Source: Mucilaginibacter ginsenosidivorax (GTDB lineage: Bacteria; Bacteroidota; Bacteroidia; Sphingobacteriales; Sphingobacteriaceae). From it: a DNA stretch of 64,000 nucleotides. This document shows, piece after piece, positions 52,651-61,428 of the stretch (the first letter of the stretch is position 1; the number at the start of each line of letters is the position of its first letter). The stretch lies in the NCBI RefSeq assembly GCF_007971525.1, contig NZ_CP042437.1:2170001-2234000 (forward strand), in the 5' to 3' direction. The translations under genes were made by a program, and so were the position numbers. Under the pieces are notes generated by a model. The model did not search any database. It worked only from the letters and a program-made list of their open reading frames with translations, and had not been told where the DNA came from.

Positions 52651-53253
52651 ATGAGATACCTCCTGATCCTGCTATTTATGACCGGCATCAACTGTTTCGC
52701 GCAGGACTATAAAGCGCAAATAGACCAGTTTCGCCAGGGTTATATGAATGATTTTTTGACTGATACCCATTCGCCCTTGAAAAAGGACGACCTTAAAAAC
52801 CTTCGCTTTTACGATGCCGACAGCACTTACCGGGTTACCTGTAAAGTAACGCTGCTAAGCAACGAAACCAATTTTGTGATGCCCGTATTTCATGGCACAG
52901 GCAGCCAGTACGTTAAATATGCACTGCTTAAATTCAAGCTGCTTGGAAAACCGATGGAACTTACTGTTTATAAAAACATCTACCTGTCGCAAAATCCAAT
53001 GTTCAGCAATTACCTATTCCTGCCATTTACTGATGATACCAACGGAAAGGAAACCTATGGTGGTGGCAGGTACATCGATCTCAAAACAACCGATTTTAAG
53101 GAAGGCAGTCTTATTGTTGATTTTAACAAGGCCTATAACCCATATTGCGCATTCAGCCCCAATTACTCCTGCCCCAAACCGCCCGACGAAAACCGGCTAA
53201 CCATAGCCGTAAAAGCCGGCGAGAAGCAGTTTGCGGGCGGCTCCAATCATTAA
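52651..53253 (+). CDS. DUF1684-domain secreted protein
   Basis: 200 residues with a signal peptide (ends CFAQ at 18). It matches the DUF1684 family by the diagnostic tail ETYGGGRYIDL, then FNKAYNPYCAFSPNYSCPKPPDENRLTIAVKAGEK, whose proline- and cysteine-rich words are nearly invariant. The function of the family is unknown. It sits 24 bp before the M20 amidohydrolase gene and is probably co-transcribed with it. Confidence 0.88.
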   Translation: MRYLLILLFMTGINCFAQDYKAQIDQFRQGYMNDFLTDTHSPLKKDDLKNLRFYDADSTYRVTCKVTLLSNETNFVMPVFHGTGSQYVKYALLKFKLLGKPMELTVYKNIYLSQNPMFSNYLFLPFTDDTNGKETYGGGRYIDLKTTDFKEGSLIVDFNKAYNPYCAFSPNYSCPKPPDENRLTIAVKAGEKQFAGGSNH

Positions 53254-53277
53254 CCTGCATTTCATCCACATCAAAAA

Positions 53278-54438
53278 ATGAGCAGCTTAAATATTCAGGC
53301 TTTACGTACAGAAATGTGTTCCTGGCGACGGGAATTACACCAACACCCCGAATTTGGTTTTGAAGAAAAACAAACCGCCGCTTTCATAGCTGCCAAATTG
53401 CGCGAATTTGGTTTGGATGATGTAGCTGAAGGCATAGGCGGCACAGGTATAGTTGGTACGCTAAAAAAAGGAACCGGCACAGCATCCATAGCGTTACGCG
53501 CCGATATGGATGCGTTACACATAACCGAGCAAGGCAATTATCCCTACAAATCAAAGAACGATGGTATAATGCATGCCTGCGGACACGATGGGCATACCAG
53601 CATGCTTTTAGGAGCTGCCAAATGGCTGGCAACCGAAAGCACCTTTAACGGCACCATATATTTCATTTTTCAACCAGCCGAAGAATGGGGCCAGGGCGCG
53701 CTGGCCATGCTTAACGATGGCTTGTTAAAACGGTTTCCGTTTGATGCAGTTTATGGCATCCACAACTGGCCTGGCTTACCCGTTGGGCATTTTGCCACCT
53801 GCGCAGGGCCGCTTATGGGTGCCGAAGACCTTTTTGAAATTACGCTGACCGGCCTTGGCGGCCATGCATCGCGCCCGCATACGGGCCGCGAGGTTCTGGT
53901 AGCCGCAAGCTCGCTGGTAATGGATTTGCAAACTATTGTATCGCGGCGTGTAAACCCTGCCGATATAGCCGTTGTATCTGTCACCGAGTTTATTACTAAT
54001 GGTACCCGCAACGCTTTACCCGGCCAGGTGATATTAAAAGGCGACGCCAGGAGTTTTTTGCCCGAAGTGAGCCAAACCATCCAAACTGAAATGAGGCGCC
54101 TGGCGGCCGGTACGGCATTGGCTTATGATTGCCATGTTGAAGTAAACTACTCCCACGAATTTATCCCGCTTATTAACGATGATCTATGCACAAAAGCCGC
54201 GTTACAAGCGGCGGCCACGGTATTTGAGTCAAATAATATTGATAGCAGCTTTAAACCGGTAACCGTATCTGAAGATTTCGCGCGGTTTTTAAAGCATGTG
54301 CCCGGCAATTTTGCATTGATTGGTAATGGCGAAAAGTCGATGCCGCTCCATCATCCGGCTTATGATTTTAATGATGACGCTTTAATTTATGGCGCTAAAT
54401 ATTTTATAGCGCTGGCCGAATCGGTATTGATTGCATAG
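53278..54438 (+). CDS. M20-family amidohydrolase (HipO-like)
   Basis: 386 residues, cytoplasmic binuclear metal amidohydrolase that cleaves N-acyl amino acids. Metal sites are seen in RADMDALHI (Asp), HACGHDGHTSMLLGAA (His/Asp) and QPAEEWGQGA (Glu pair), with the dimerisation domain GLGGHASRPHTGREV and the final metal His in PLHHPAYDFND. Length is typical of amidohydrolases acting on hippurate, IAA-amino acids or acetyl-lysine derivatives. The substrate is unspecified. Confidence 0.92.
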   Translation: MSSLNIQALRTEMCSWRRELHQHPEFGFEEKQTAAFIAAKLREFGLDDVAEGIGGTGIVGTLKKGTGTASIALRADMDALHITEQGNYPYKSKNDGIMHACGHDGHTSMLLGAAKWLATESTFNGTIYFIFQPAEEWGQGALAMLNDGLLKRFPFDAVYGIHNWPGLPVGHFATCAGPLMGAEDLFEITLTGLGGHASRPHTGREVLVAASSLVMDLQTIVSRRVNPADIAVVSVTEFITNGTRNALPGQVILKGDARSFLPEVSQTIQTEMRRLAAGTALAYDCHVEVNYSHEFIPLINDDLCTKAALQAAATVFESNNIDSSFKPVTVSEDFARFLKHVPGNFALIGNGEKSMPLHHPAYDFNDDALIYGAKYFIALAESVLIA

Positions 54439-54504
54439 CTATGCTGTTAAACTTCCGGTGTATTAAAACGCGGAAGTTTAACGCAGCTAATTATATATCA
54501 CTCC

Positions 54505-55134
54505 TTATTTAAATACCAGTTGGTTGGTCAGGTCAATCTCTTGCTGGGTGATGGTATGCGGCCGACCGGCATATACTTTAAGGGTTACATCGGCGCCCAG
54601 GTTTTTGATGATAGCAACGCTTTCTTCAACCCTTGTTAAAGGTACATGCGGATCGGGGTTACCGGTGGTGATCAGCACGGGTGTTCCGTTAAAATTACCT
54701 TGGTAGTTATTAAGGTCGAGGACCTCGCCTATCAGGCCGCCGGTGAACGCTACGGCACCGCCGTATGTTTTGGCATGGCGGGTAACATAGTCCAAGGTTA
54801 AACAGGCGCCTTGCGAAAATCCCAGGAAATAAATTTTTTCTTCGGGGATGCCGTCAGCTTTAATCTGTTGCACCAGCTGGTCTATCGTATCCAGGGCCGA
54901 GTTTAAAGCCGGCTGGTTCATTTTATCGGCGGCCATAAAGCTGTAGGGGTACCAGCTATTATTGCTTGCCTGCGGGGCATAGATAGCCATGCCCTGTACA
55001 TTTAAGCTATCGGCCAGGCTGGCAATGTTTTGGGCGGTGCTCCCACGACCATGTATCATTACCAGGGCTGCCCCGGCTTCGGTAACCGGGGTGCCTGTGG
55101 TTATATAATTTTTTTGATGTGTGTACATGATCAA
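54505..55134 (-). CDS. Phospholipase/carboxylesterase-type hydrolase (MhqD-like)
   Basis: 209-residue serine esterase of the alpha/beta fold. The nucleophile Ser is in YFLGFSQGACLTLDYV (GxSxG), the Asp in TTGNPDPHVPLTRVEES and the His in YAGRPHTITQQE. Its start overlaps the stop of the ring-cleaving dioxygenase by four bases (ATGA), so the two are translated together. In Bacillus subtilis MhqD and MhqO are regulated together in quinone detoxification; the same pairing is likely here. Confidence 0.85.
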   Translation of the reverse strand: MIMYTHQKNYITTGTPVTEAGAALVMIHGRGSTAQNIASLADSLNVQGMAIYAPQASNNSWYPYSFMAADKMNQPALNSALDTIDQLVQQIKADGIPEEKIYFLGFSQGACLTLDYVTRHAKTYGGAVAFTGGLIGEVLDLNNYQGNFNGTPVLITTGNPDPHVPLTRVEESVAIIKNLGADVTLKVYAGRPHTITQQEIDLTNQLVFK

Positions 55135-56066
55135 TATAATTGAGGTAATGTTTTTTCTAAAGTGCTGCGGAACCTTTCGTGTTGTGCAGGTAATTTTAAA
55201 TGGGTACCCAATTCGTCAACCGGTTCGTCAACAGCAAAGCCGGGATTATCGGTAGCCAATTCAAACAATACACCGCCTGGTTCACGGAAATACAACGAGT
55301 AAAAATAGTTCCTGTCTATTTTATCGGTAATATGCAAACCAAGGGCGGCAATTTTCTCGCGGTATTGCATCAACACTTCCTCGTTTTTAACGCGGAATGC
55401 AACGTGGTGAACCGAACCTCCGGCCACATGGCCTGCAACTTCGCCGGCAACCTCAACCAGGTCAACAATGGCTGCGTTTTCAACAGCATCCGTAATAAAG
55501 CGGTAACGATTTACATGCTGCTCCAGTAAACGGTAGCCAAATACGCCGGTTAAAATATCGGCAGTAGGCTGCATTTTATTGGTAGTAATGGTTACACTGT
55601 GGAAACCTTTGGTGGCGTTTTCGGCCTTAACATCTGTAGTTTCCCATGGCAAACGGTTATCGGCAGTTTTTGAAGCTATCAGTTCCAGTTTTAAGCCATC
55701 GGGATCTAAAACGGTAAGGTATGGCTCGCCAAATTTTTCGGATACCTTGTTGTATATGATATTGTTGGCATCAAAACGTTTCAGCCAAAAATCGAAGCTG
55801 CTTTCAGGAACCGAGTAACCAATTTCGGTAGCCTGGCGTGCACCCCGGCGGCCTGCAGTGATACCTTCCCAGGGAAAAAAGGTAAGGATAGTACCAGGCG
55901 TACCTTCTTTATCGCCATAATATAAATGGTAAGTTTCAGGATCGTCGAAGTTTACTGTTTTTTTAACCAGGCGTAAACCCAGTACATTGGCATAAAAATT
56001 ATAATTGCGTTTGGCATTGCCTGCTATTGCTGTGATGTGGTGAATGCCGTTTACTGTATTTTCCAT
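55131..56066 (-). CDS. Ring-cleaving extradiol dioxygenase, VOC family (MhqO-like)
   Basis: 311 residues with two vicinal-oxygen-chelate modules. Metal ligands fit His in GIHHITAIAG, His in GGSVHHVAFRV and Glu in EPGGVLFELATDN. These Fe(II) or Mn dioxygenases cleave hydroquinones and protect against quinone stress in the MhqA/MhqO family. It overlaps the downstream esterase gene. No MarR-type quinone regulator is next to it. Confidence 0.88.
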   Translation of the reverse strand: MENTVNGIHHITAIAGNAKRNYNFYANVLGLRLVKKTVNFDDPETYHLYYGDKEGTPGTILTFFPWEGITAGRRGARQATEIGYSVPESSFDFWLKRFDANNIIYNKVSEKFGEPYLTVLDPDGLKLELIASKTADNRLPWETTDVKAENATKGFHSVTITTNKMQPTADILTGVFGYRLLEQHVNRYRFITDAVENAAIVDLVEVAGEVAGHVAGGSVHHVAFRVKNEEVLMQYREKIAALGLHITDKIDRNYFYSLYFREPGGVLFELATDNPGFAVDEPVDELGTHLKLPAQHERFRSTLEKTLPQLY

Positions 56067-56174
56067 GATGTTGATTATTTTATGAGTTGCTGTTTTTATT
56101 TACATCAAAAGTACGGTGACATTGGTTGGAGAAACTTGACCTACAACAAGAAATGAAAAGGCCCTGTTTTTTTT

Positions 56175-56287
56175 GTAGAGACGCATAATTGCGTCTCCCC
56201 CATGCAAATCACACATGCAAATCCAGCCATCCAATCCACCTTGCAAATCCTGAATATCCTGCGGGAGACGCAATTATGCGTCTCTAC
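56175..56287. repeat. Inverted-repeat element, family C, copy 2
   Basis: GTAGAGACGCATAATTGCGT at the left and GACGCAATTATGCGTCTCTAC at the right form a near-perfect inverted repeat around the shared core CATGCAAATCACACATGCAA. It lies just upstream of the arabinonate operon promoter. Confidence 0.88.
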
Positions 56288-56336
56288 CAAAAGAGAAACA
56301 ACATGCATTTCGCCCCCAATAATTAAATATTGCGAT

Positions 56337-56344
56337 TATATTTG
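56337..56344 (+). promoter_or_regulatory. Promoter -7 box of the arabinonate operon
   Basis: TATATTTG, an exact match to the Bacteroidota consensus TAnnTTTG, 49 bp before the start codon. I could not find a well-spaced -33 TTTG, so this is a half-supported promoter. Confidence 0.5.
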
Positions 56345-56392
56345 TTTCAGCACCAATTATAAACGCCTTCAGGCGAAAAACAATATTTACCA

Positions 56393-58108
56393 ATGGACGA
56401 ACAAGAACTACGAAGCAGGGCATGGTTTGGCCGCAAAGGCAAGGATGGCTTTATTTATCGTGCCTGGATGAAAAACCAGGGCATCCCCGACTATGAGTTT
56501 CAGGGCAAACCGGTAATAGGCATCTGCAATACATGGAGCGAGCTTACCCCCTGCAACGCTCATTTTCGCGAACTTGCCGAATCGGTAAAACGGGGCATTT
56601 TAGAGGCCGGAGGTTTCCCGGTAGAGTTCCCGGTAATGTCGCTTGGCGAAACTTTAATGAAGCCCACTGCCATGCTGTACCGCAACCTGGCCAGTATGGA
56701 TGTAGAAGAATCTATACGGGCCAACCCGCTGGATGGTGTAGTGTTACTTTGCGGCTGCGATAAAACAACACCATCATTGGTAATGGGCGCCTGTAGTGTA
56801 AATATCCCTACCATCGTGGTAAGTGGCGGGCCTATGCTTACCGGCAATCACCGGGGCAGGCAGATTGGCACCAGCGATGTTTGGCGTTATCATGATGATG
56901 TACGCTCGGGCAAGATCATGGAAGAGGAATTGCTCACCATCGAGGCAGCCATGTGCCGCAGCCAGGGGCATTGTGCGGTGATGGGTACGGCTTCATCCAT
57001 GGCTTGTATGGTTGAGTCACTGGGCCTTTCGCTGCCGGGCAACGCGGCCATCCCTGCTGCCGATTCCAGGCGAAAGGTGTTGGCCCAACTCTCGGGTTTA
57101 CGCATTGTCAGGATGGTTAAGGAAGATCTGAAATTATCTGACATACTTACCCGCCAGGCTTTTGAAAACGCCATCATGACCAATGCCGCCATAGGCGGAT
57201 CGACCAATTTTGTGATCCATTTGCTGGCTATTGCCGGCCGCATTGGCGTTCCGCTTGAATTGAAGGATTTTGATCCCTTATCTAAAAACATCCCGCTGAT
57301 AGCCAACCTACAGCCATCGGGCCAATACTTTATGGAAGACCTGTTTTATGCCGGCGGACTGCCTGTTGTTTTAAAGGCGCTGGATGGCATACTTCACCGG
57401 GACGCTATAACGGTAAACGGTAAAACCATTGGCGATAACTATAGCAATGCCGTGGGTTATAACAGCAATGTAATTACCACGGTTGATGCGCCTTTTAATA
57501 CAGCTACCGGCCTGGCTATTTTAGGAGGTAACCTGTGCGAGCAGGGCGCGGTGATAAAGCCATCGGCCGCCAGCGCGCATTTAATGCAGCATACCGGCAA
57601 AGCCGTAGTATTTGAAAACATTGAAGATTTTAAAGCCCGTATTGATACCGACGAACTGGAGGTTGATGAAAACAGCGTTTTGGTATTAAAAAATGTAGGA
57701 CCCAAAGGCTACCCTGGTATGCCCGAGGTAGGTAATATGGGCATCCCCAAAAAGCTATTGGAAAAAGGAATTACTGATATGGTGCGCATATCCGACGGAC
57801 GCATGAGCGGGACGGGCTTTGGCACCGTAGTATTGCACGTATCACCAGAGGCTGCGGCAGGCGGCAATTTTGCCCTCATCCAAACCGGCGACCTTATAAC
57901 GCTTGATGTGCCCAACCGCACGTTAAATGTAGCTATCAGTACCGAAGAGTTTGCCGAACGAAAGCGGCAATACACCCCGCCCGAACCGGTTACCAACCGA
58001 GGATATGTGAAACTGTATATTGACCATGTGCAGCAGGCGCACATGGGGGCCGATATGGATTTCCTGGTGGGTGGTTCGGGCAGCAAGGTTTTACGAGATT
58101 CACATTAA
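56393..58108 (+). CDS. IlvD/Edd-family dehydratase, probable L-arabinonate dehydratase
   Basis: 571 residues, an [Fe-S] and Mg2+ dependent sugar-acid dehydratase. Candidate [2Fe-2S] ligands are Cys54 (ELTPCNAH), Cys122 (LCGCDKTTP) and Cys194 (GHCAVMGTA), closely matching the spacing in Rhizobium L-arabinonate dehydratase as I recall it. GASTGG-like GGSTNF follows near 265. It turns L-arabinonate into 2-keto-3-deoxy-L-arabinonate. Dihydroxy-acid dehydratase of the isoleucine pathway is less likely because the next genes are a dehydrogenase and a lactonase. First gene of a three-gene operon. Confidence 0.85.
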   Translation: MDEQELRSRAWFGRKGKDGFIYRAWMKNQGIPDYEFQGKPVIGICNTWSELTPCNAHFRELAESVKRGILEAGGFPVEFPVMSLGETLMKPTAMLYRNLASMDVEESIRANPLDGVVLLCGCDKTTPSLVMGACSVNIPTIVVSGGPMLTGNHRGRQIGTSDVWRYHDDVRSGKIMEEELLTIEAAMCRSQGHCAVMGTASSMACMVESLGLSLPGNAAIPAADSRRKVLAQLSGLRIVRMVKEDLKLSDILTRQAFENAIMTNAAIGGSTNFVIHLLAIAGRIGVPLELKDFDPLSKNIPLIANLQPSGQYFMEDLFYAGGLPVVLKALDGILHRDAITVNGKTIGDNYSNAVGYNSNVITTVDAPFNTATGLAILGGNLCEQGAVIKPSAASAHLMQHTGKAVVFENIEDFKARIDTDELEVDENSVLVLKNVGPKGYPGMPEVGNMGIPKKLLEKGITDMVRISDGRMSGTGFGTVVLHVSPEAAAGGNFALIQTGDLITLDVPNRTLNVAISTEEFAERKRQYTPPEPVTNRGYVKLYIDHVQQAHMGADMDFLVGGSGSKVLRDSH

Positions 58109-58117
58109 GCTGATATA

Positions 58118-58888
58118 ATGAGTTTTAAAAATAAAGTTGCCATAGTTACCGGTGCAGGTCAGGGCATAGGGTTTGAAATTTGCCGCATGCTGGCCCAAAA
58201 AGGCACTACTGTAATACTAAATGATATAGATATCGGTTTAGCAAAAAAAGCGGAAGGCCTGATTAACCAAAACCGTCCGGATAGTTGTTTAGCCATGCCG
58301 GGCGATTCAAGCGATGTTGGTTTCATCAATAGCATGGTTGATACCGCTGTAGAACTATACGGCCGGCTGGATATTGTGATAGCTAATGCCGGCATTACTT
58401 TATATGGCGATTTTTTTGCTTATACTAAAGAAGCCTTCTCCAAAGTACTGGATGTAAACCTTGGCGGCTCGTTCTTCCTGGCGCAGGCGGCGGCTAAACA
58501 AATGAAAGACCAGGCAAATGGCGGGGCAATACTTTTTACATCCTCAGTAGTAGGGCACCAGGCACTCAAAAGCCTTGCCGCCTATGCCATGACCAAAGCC
58601 GCATTGGAGATGCTGGCCAAAAACCTGGTGATCGAACTTTCGCAGTACCGCATCAATGTAAATACCGTTGCGCCCGGCGCTACTTTAACCGAACGTACTA
58701 TGGAAGAAGCGGACTATGAACGGGTATGGTCGAACATTACCCCCATGGGCCGGCCGGCTTATGTTACCGATATTGCCCATACGGCGCTCTTTTTAGTATC
58801 TGACGAGGCCAAACACATTACCGGCCAAAGCTTGATTGTGGATGGCGGCTGGACATCGGTAAGTACTTTGCCTGATGGCATCAAATAA
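58118..58888 (+). CDS. SDR oxidoreductase, probable L-arabinose 1-dehydrogenase
   Basis: 256 residues, NAD(P)-dependent short-chain dehydrogenase. Cofactor motif TGAGQGIG (11-18), NAG at about 90 (IVIANAGIT), catalytic Ser in LFTSSVVGHQ, and YxxxK in YAMTKAALEM (Tyr about 158, Lys about 162). It begins 9 bp after the dehydratase gene. With lactonase and dehydratase alongside, oxidation of L-arabinose (or another aldose) to the lactone is the best reading. Confidence 0.85.
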   Translation: MSFKNKVAIVTGAGQGIGFEICRMLAQKGTTVILNDIDIGLAKKAEGLINQNRPDSCLAMPGDSSDVGFINSMVDTAVELYGRLDIVIANAGITLYGDFFAYTKEAFSKVLDVNLGGSFFLAQAAAKQMKDQANGGAILFTSSVVGHQALKSLAAYAMTKAALEMLAKNLVIELSQYRINVNTVAPGATLTERTMEEADYERVWSNITPMGRPAYVTDIAHTALFLVSDEAKHITGQSLIVDGGWTSVSTLPDGIK

Positions 58889-58897
58889 AATAATACA

Positions 58898-59776
58898 ATG
58901 GTAGAAGTAGCAGTTAACCACGCCAGCTTTTTGGGCGAAGGGCCGGTTTGGGACTGGCGCGATAACATTTTATACTGGGTTGATATTATGGGCGGCCATA
59001 TCCATGAATACAAGCCCGAAAACAAGAATTTCAGAACCATTGATGTTAACCAGATGGTTGGTGCGGTAGTGGCTTGCAGCGACAGACAATTACTTGCCGC
59101 CTTAAAAAACGGGCTGGCTATGATTGACCGCGAAAGTGGCGAACCGGCGTTTTTGGTCCACCCGGAAGCTCATTTGCCGCAGAACCGTTTTAATGATGGC
59201 AAATGCGACCCGGCAGGCAGGTTCTGGATTGGGTCGATGGCTATTGACGAAACCCCAAACGCGGGGAAACTGTATATGCTGAACGGCAAACAGGATATCG
59301 CAGCCAAAATACATGGCACCACCATATCCAACGGAATGGCATGGAGCCACGACCACAAAACGTTTTACTATATCGATACACCGACCATGAACGTGGTGGC
59401 CTATGATTTTGATGTACATAGCGGCACAATCTCCAACAAAAAAACGGTGATCACTATTGATGAAAAAGATGGCTACCCGGATGGCATGACCATAGACACC
59501 GACGGCATGCTGTGGATTGCCCACTGGAACGGCTGGCAGGTAAGCCGCTGGAACCCGCATACCGCAACCAAATTATTTACCTTACCGCTACCCGTAGCCA
59601 ATGTAACATCGTGCACTTTTGGCGGCCCCAACCTAAACGACCTGTACATCACCACCGCTCAAAAAGGCCTTACTGCCAATGAACTGGAGCAGCAGCCGCT
59701 TGCGGGCATGTTGTTCGTATGGAAGGATTGCGGGTATGAGGGAGTGAGGGCTTTTGAGTATGCTAAGGGCGAATAA
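58898..59776 (+). CDS. SMP-30/gluconolactonase-type lactonase, probable L-arabinolactonase
   Basis: 292-residue six-bladed beta-propeller. Divalent-metal residues are Glu14 in LGEGPVWD, Asn in NRFNDGKCDPAGRFWIGSM, and Asp in DGYPDGMTIDTDGMLW. It hydrolyses the aldonolactone made by the SDR enzyme to the acid used by the dehydratase. It completes the trio and has a 9-bp gap from the SDR gene. A family A palindrome follows the stop. Confidence 0.9.
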   Translation: MVEVAVNHASFLGEGPVWDWRDNILYWVDIMGGHIHEYKPENKNFRTIDVNQMVGAVVACSDRQLLAALKNGLAMIDRESGEPAFLVHPEAHLPQNRFNDGKCDPAGRFWIGSMAIDETPNAGKLYMLNGKQDIAAKIHGTTISNGMAWSHDHKTFYYIDTPTMNVVAYDFDVHSGTISNKKTVITIDEKDGYPDGMTIDTDGMLWIAHWNGWQVSRWNPHTATKLFTLPLPVANVTSCTFGGPNLNDLYITTAQKGLTANELEQQPLAGMLFVWKDCGYEGVRAFEYAKGE

Positions 59777-59855
59777 CCTTACAAAAATGCTCGTTTAAAC
59801 ATAAAAATCGTTATCTCGTGCAACGAAATATGACTAAATCCATTTACTAAACTAC

Positions 59856-59934
59856 CGTCATTGCGAGGAACGAAGCAATCCCGAGCTAGGTGGGACTTAT
59901 CATATCGGGGATTGCTTCCTACCTCGCAATGACG
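59856..59934. repeat. Palindromic repeat, family A, short form
   Basis: CGTCATTGCGAGGAACGAAG and GCTTCCTACCTCGCAATGACG form an almost perfect inverted repeat across a spacer (GCTAGGTGGGACTTATCATA). It lies in the convergent gap after the lactonase gene and resembles 15786-15866. Confidence 0.85.
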
Positions 59935-59977
59935 ATCTGTTTTTCTTAATTTTAGACTTAGTACTTCCGACTTAACC

Positions 59978-61060
59978 CTATTGCTTCATAAACTTTACCT
60001 GGTACATTTTCGGCCATTTTTTGCCGGTTACAAAAATGCGTTTGGTGGCGGCATCATAGGCTATACCGTTAAGCACGTTGTTCCCCCAATCGCGGCCTGC
60101 CGGGCGTTCCGATTCGGGGTATAAATTTTTCATGTCAATTTTTTGCTCTACCGCACCTGTTTTAGGATTAATTACTAATATTTCATCCTTTTGGTAAACA
60201 TTGGCATACAACTTACCGCTAATATATTCCAGCTCGTTTACAGAATCTATCTTGGCTTTATCGTCGCAAACTTCAATAGAGCCAATTTGCCGGTAGGTAT
60301 CCTTATCTAAAAACCAAATTTTGTTGGTACTATCATCCATGTAAAGTTTTTTTCCATCAAAACACATACCCCATCCTTCAACGCCCACGTTGTTGGTAAA
60401 TGTTTTTAGCAGCTTCAAATTGCTTTTATCATACACAAAACCAACTTTTTCGCGGTAGGTAAGCTGCACCACTTTATCGCCCACTACAGATAACCCTTCG
60501 CCAAAATATTGGTCGCCCAATTTGGTAAGCTGAATTGCCTTGCCTGTTTCCAGGTTGTTTTTACGAATGGTAGAATGACCAGGATCACCCGTACTTTCAT
60601 ACATAATACCATCCAAATACTCTAACCCTTCTGTGTATGAACTGGTATCATGGGGGTAAGTCTTCTCTACTTTATAGCTGTAAGCTTCGGGCGCTTTACC
60701 AGCCAGCAGCAAAATATTGGTAGTTACATCCTGGCTCTTACCTCCCTGGTACACTTTGGCAGTAATCAGTTTTATACCCAGGGGAATACTATCTGTTTTC
60801 ACGCTGATGGCCGATGAGTCTTTAGCAACGCCTAAACGGGTTTCTTCCATCATGTACACTACCGAATCGGGTTTGGTATCGGCTGGCAGGCCCACTTTTA
60901 CCTTCACTACATCACCGGCTTTGTAAGTAGTGCCGGCTTCCGGGCTGATGGTATAATCGGCGCCGTTATCCGCCGGTTTTTGTTTGCAGCTGTTACAGCC
61001 CAAAGCCAGCAGTAAACCGGCTGCAAAAAATATCTTTAATTTATTATTCATCTTTTTCAT
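59978..61060 (-). CDS. Glutaminyl-peptide cyclotransferase (beta-propeller type, lipoprotein)
   Basis: 360 residues from the ATG at 61060, which overlaps the yraN stop by four bases (ATGA). A lipobox-like LGCNSC marks the N-terminus. An Ig-like region precedes the five-bladed propeller of the glutamine-cyclotransferase family: YTEGLEYLDGIMYESTGDPG, VGVEGWGMCFDGKKLY and GNNVLNGIAYDAATKRIFVTGKKW. Such enzymes turn N-terminal Gln into pyroglutamate on exported proteins. It is the third gene of the dnaG-yraN chain. Confidence 0.88.
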   Translation of the reverse strand: MKKMNNKLKIFFAAGLLLALGCNSCKQKPADNGADYTISPEAGTTYKAGDVVKVKVGLPADTKPDSVVYMMEETRLGVAKDSSAISVKTDSIPLGIKLITAKVYQGGKSQDVTTNILLLAGKAPEAYSYKVEKTYPHDTSSYTEGLEYLDGIMYESTGDPGHSTIRKNNLETGKAIQLTKLGDQYFGEGLSVVGDKVVQLTYREKVGFVYDKSNLKLLKTFTNNVGVEGWGMCFDGKKLYMDDSTNKIWFLDKDTYRQIGSIEVCDDKAKIDSVNELEYISGKLYANVYQKDEILVINPKTGAVEQKIDMKNLYPESERPAGRDWGNNVLNGIAYDAATKRIFVTGKKWPKMYQVKFMKQ

Positions 61061-61428
61061 AATGTACCCGACGGCCAAAACGCGTCTTCGATATGGTTTA
61101 GTATATAATTTTTATCCTTGTCAAACAAAATAGCGATGATATCAAACCGCACCTCGCCCTGGTGGTTCATCAAATAAATATATTCGTCGGCGGCATCGGC
61201 CAGTAGCTTTTGCTTGCGTGCATCAACAAAATCTTCGGGCATGCCAAAGCCGGTGCCGGTGCGCGTTTTCACTTCGGTAAATATAATAACCTTGTCTTTA
61301 TATGCAATCAGGTCAATTTCGGCTTTGCCGTACGTCCAGTTCTCGTCCAGTATTTCATAACCGGCATTTTCCAGGTGTGTTTTGGCTAAAGCTTCGCCCG
61401 CGCGACCAAGATCAAGGTGTTGGGCCAT
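61057..61428 (-). CDS. YraN-family (UPF0102) endonuclease-like protein
   Basis: 123 residues of restriction-endonuclease-like fold. The GE(I/V)D...ExK core is seen as YGKAEIDLIAYKDKVIIFTEVKTRTG. Its ATG at 61428 overlaps the dnaG stop codon (TAATG). YraN homologues are thought to act in DNA repair or processing; the substrate is unknown. It is tightly coupled to dnaG upstream and the glutaminyl cyclase downstream. Confidence 0.9.
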   Translation of the reverse strand: MAQHLDLGRAGEALAKTHLENAGYEILDENWTYGKAEIDLIAYKDKVIIFTEVKTRTGTGFGMPEDFVDARKQKLLADAADEYIYLMNHQGEVRFDIIAILFDKDKNYILNHIEDAFWPSGTL

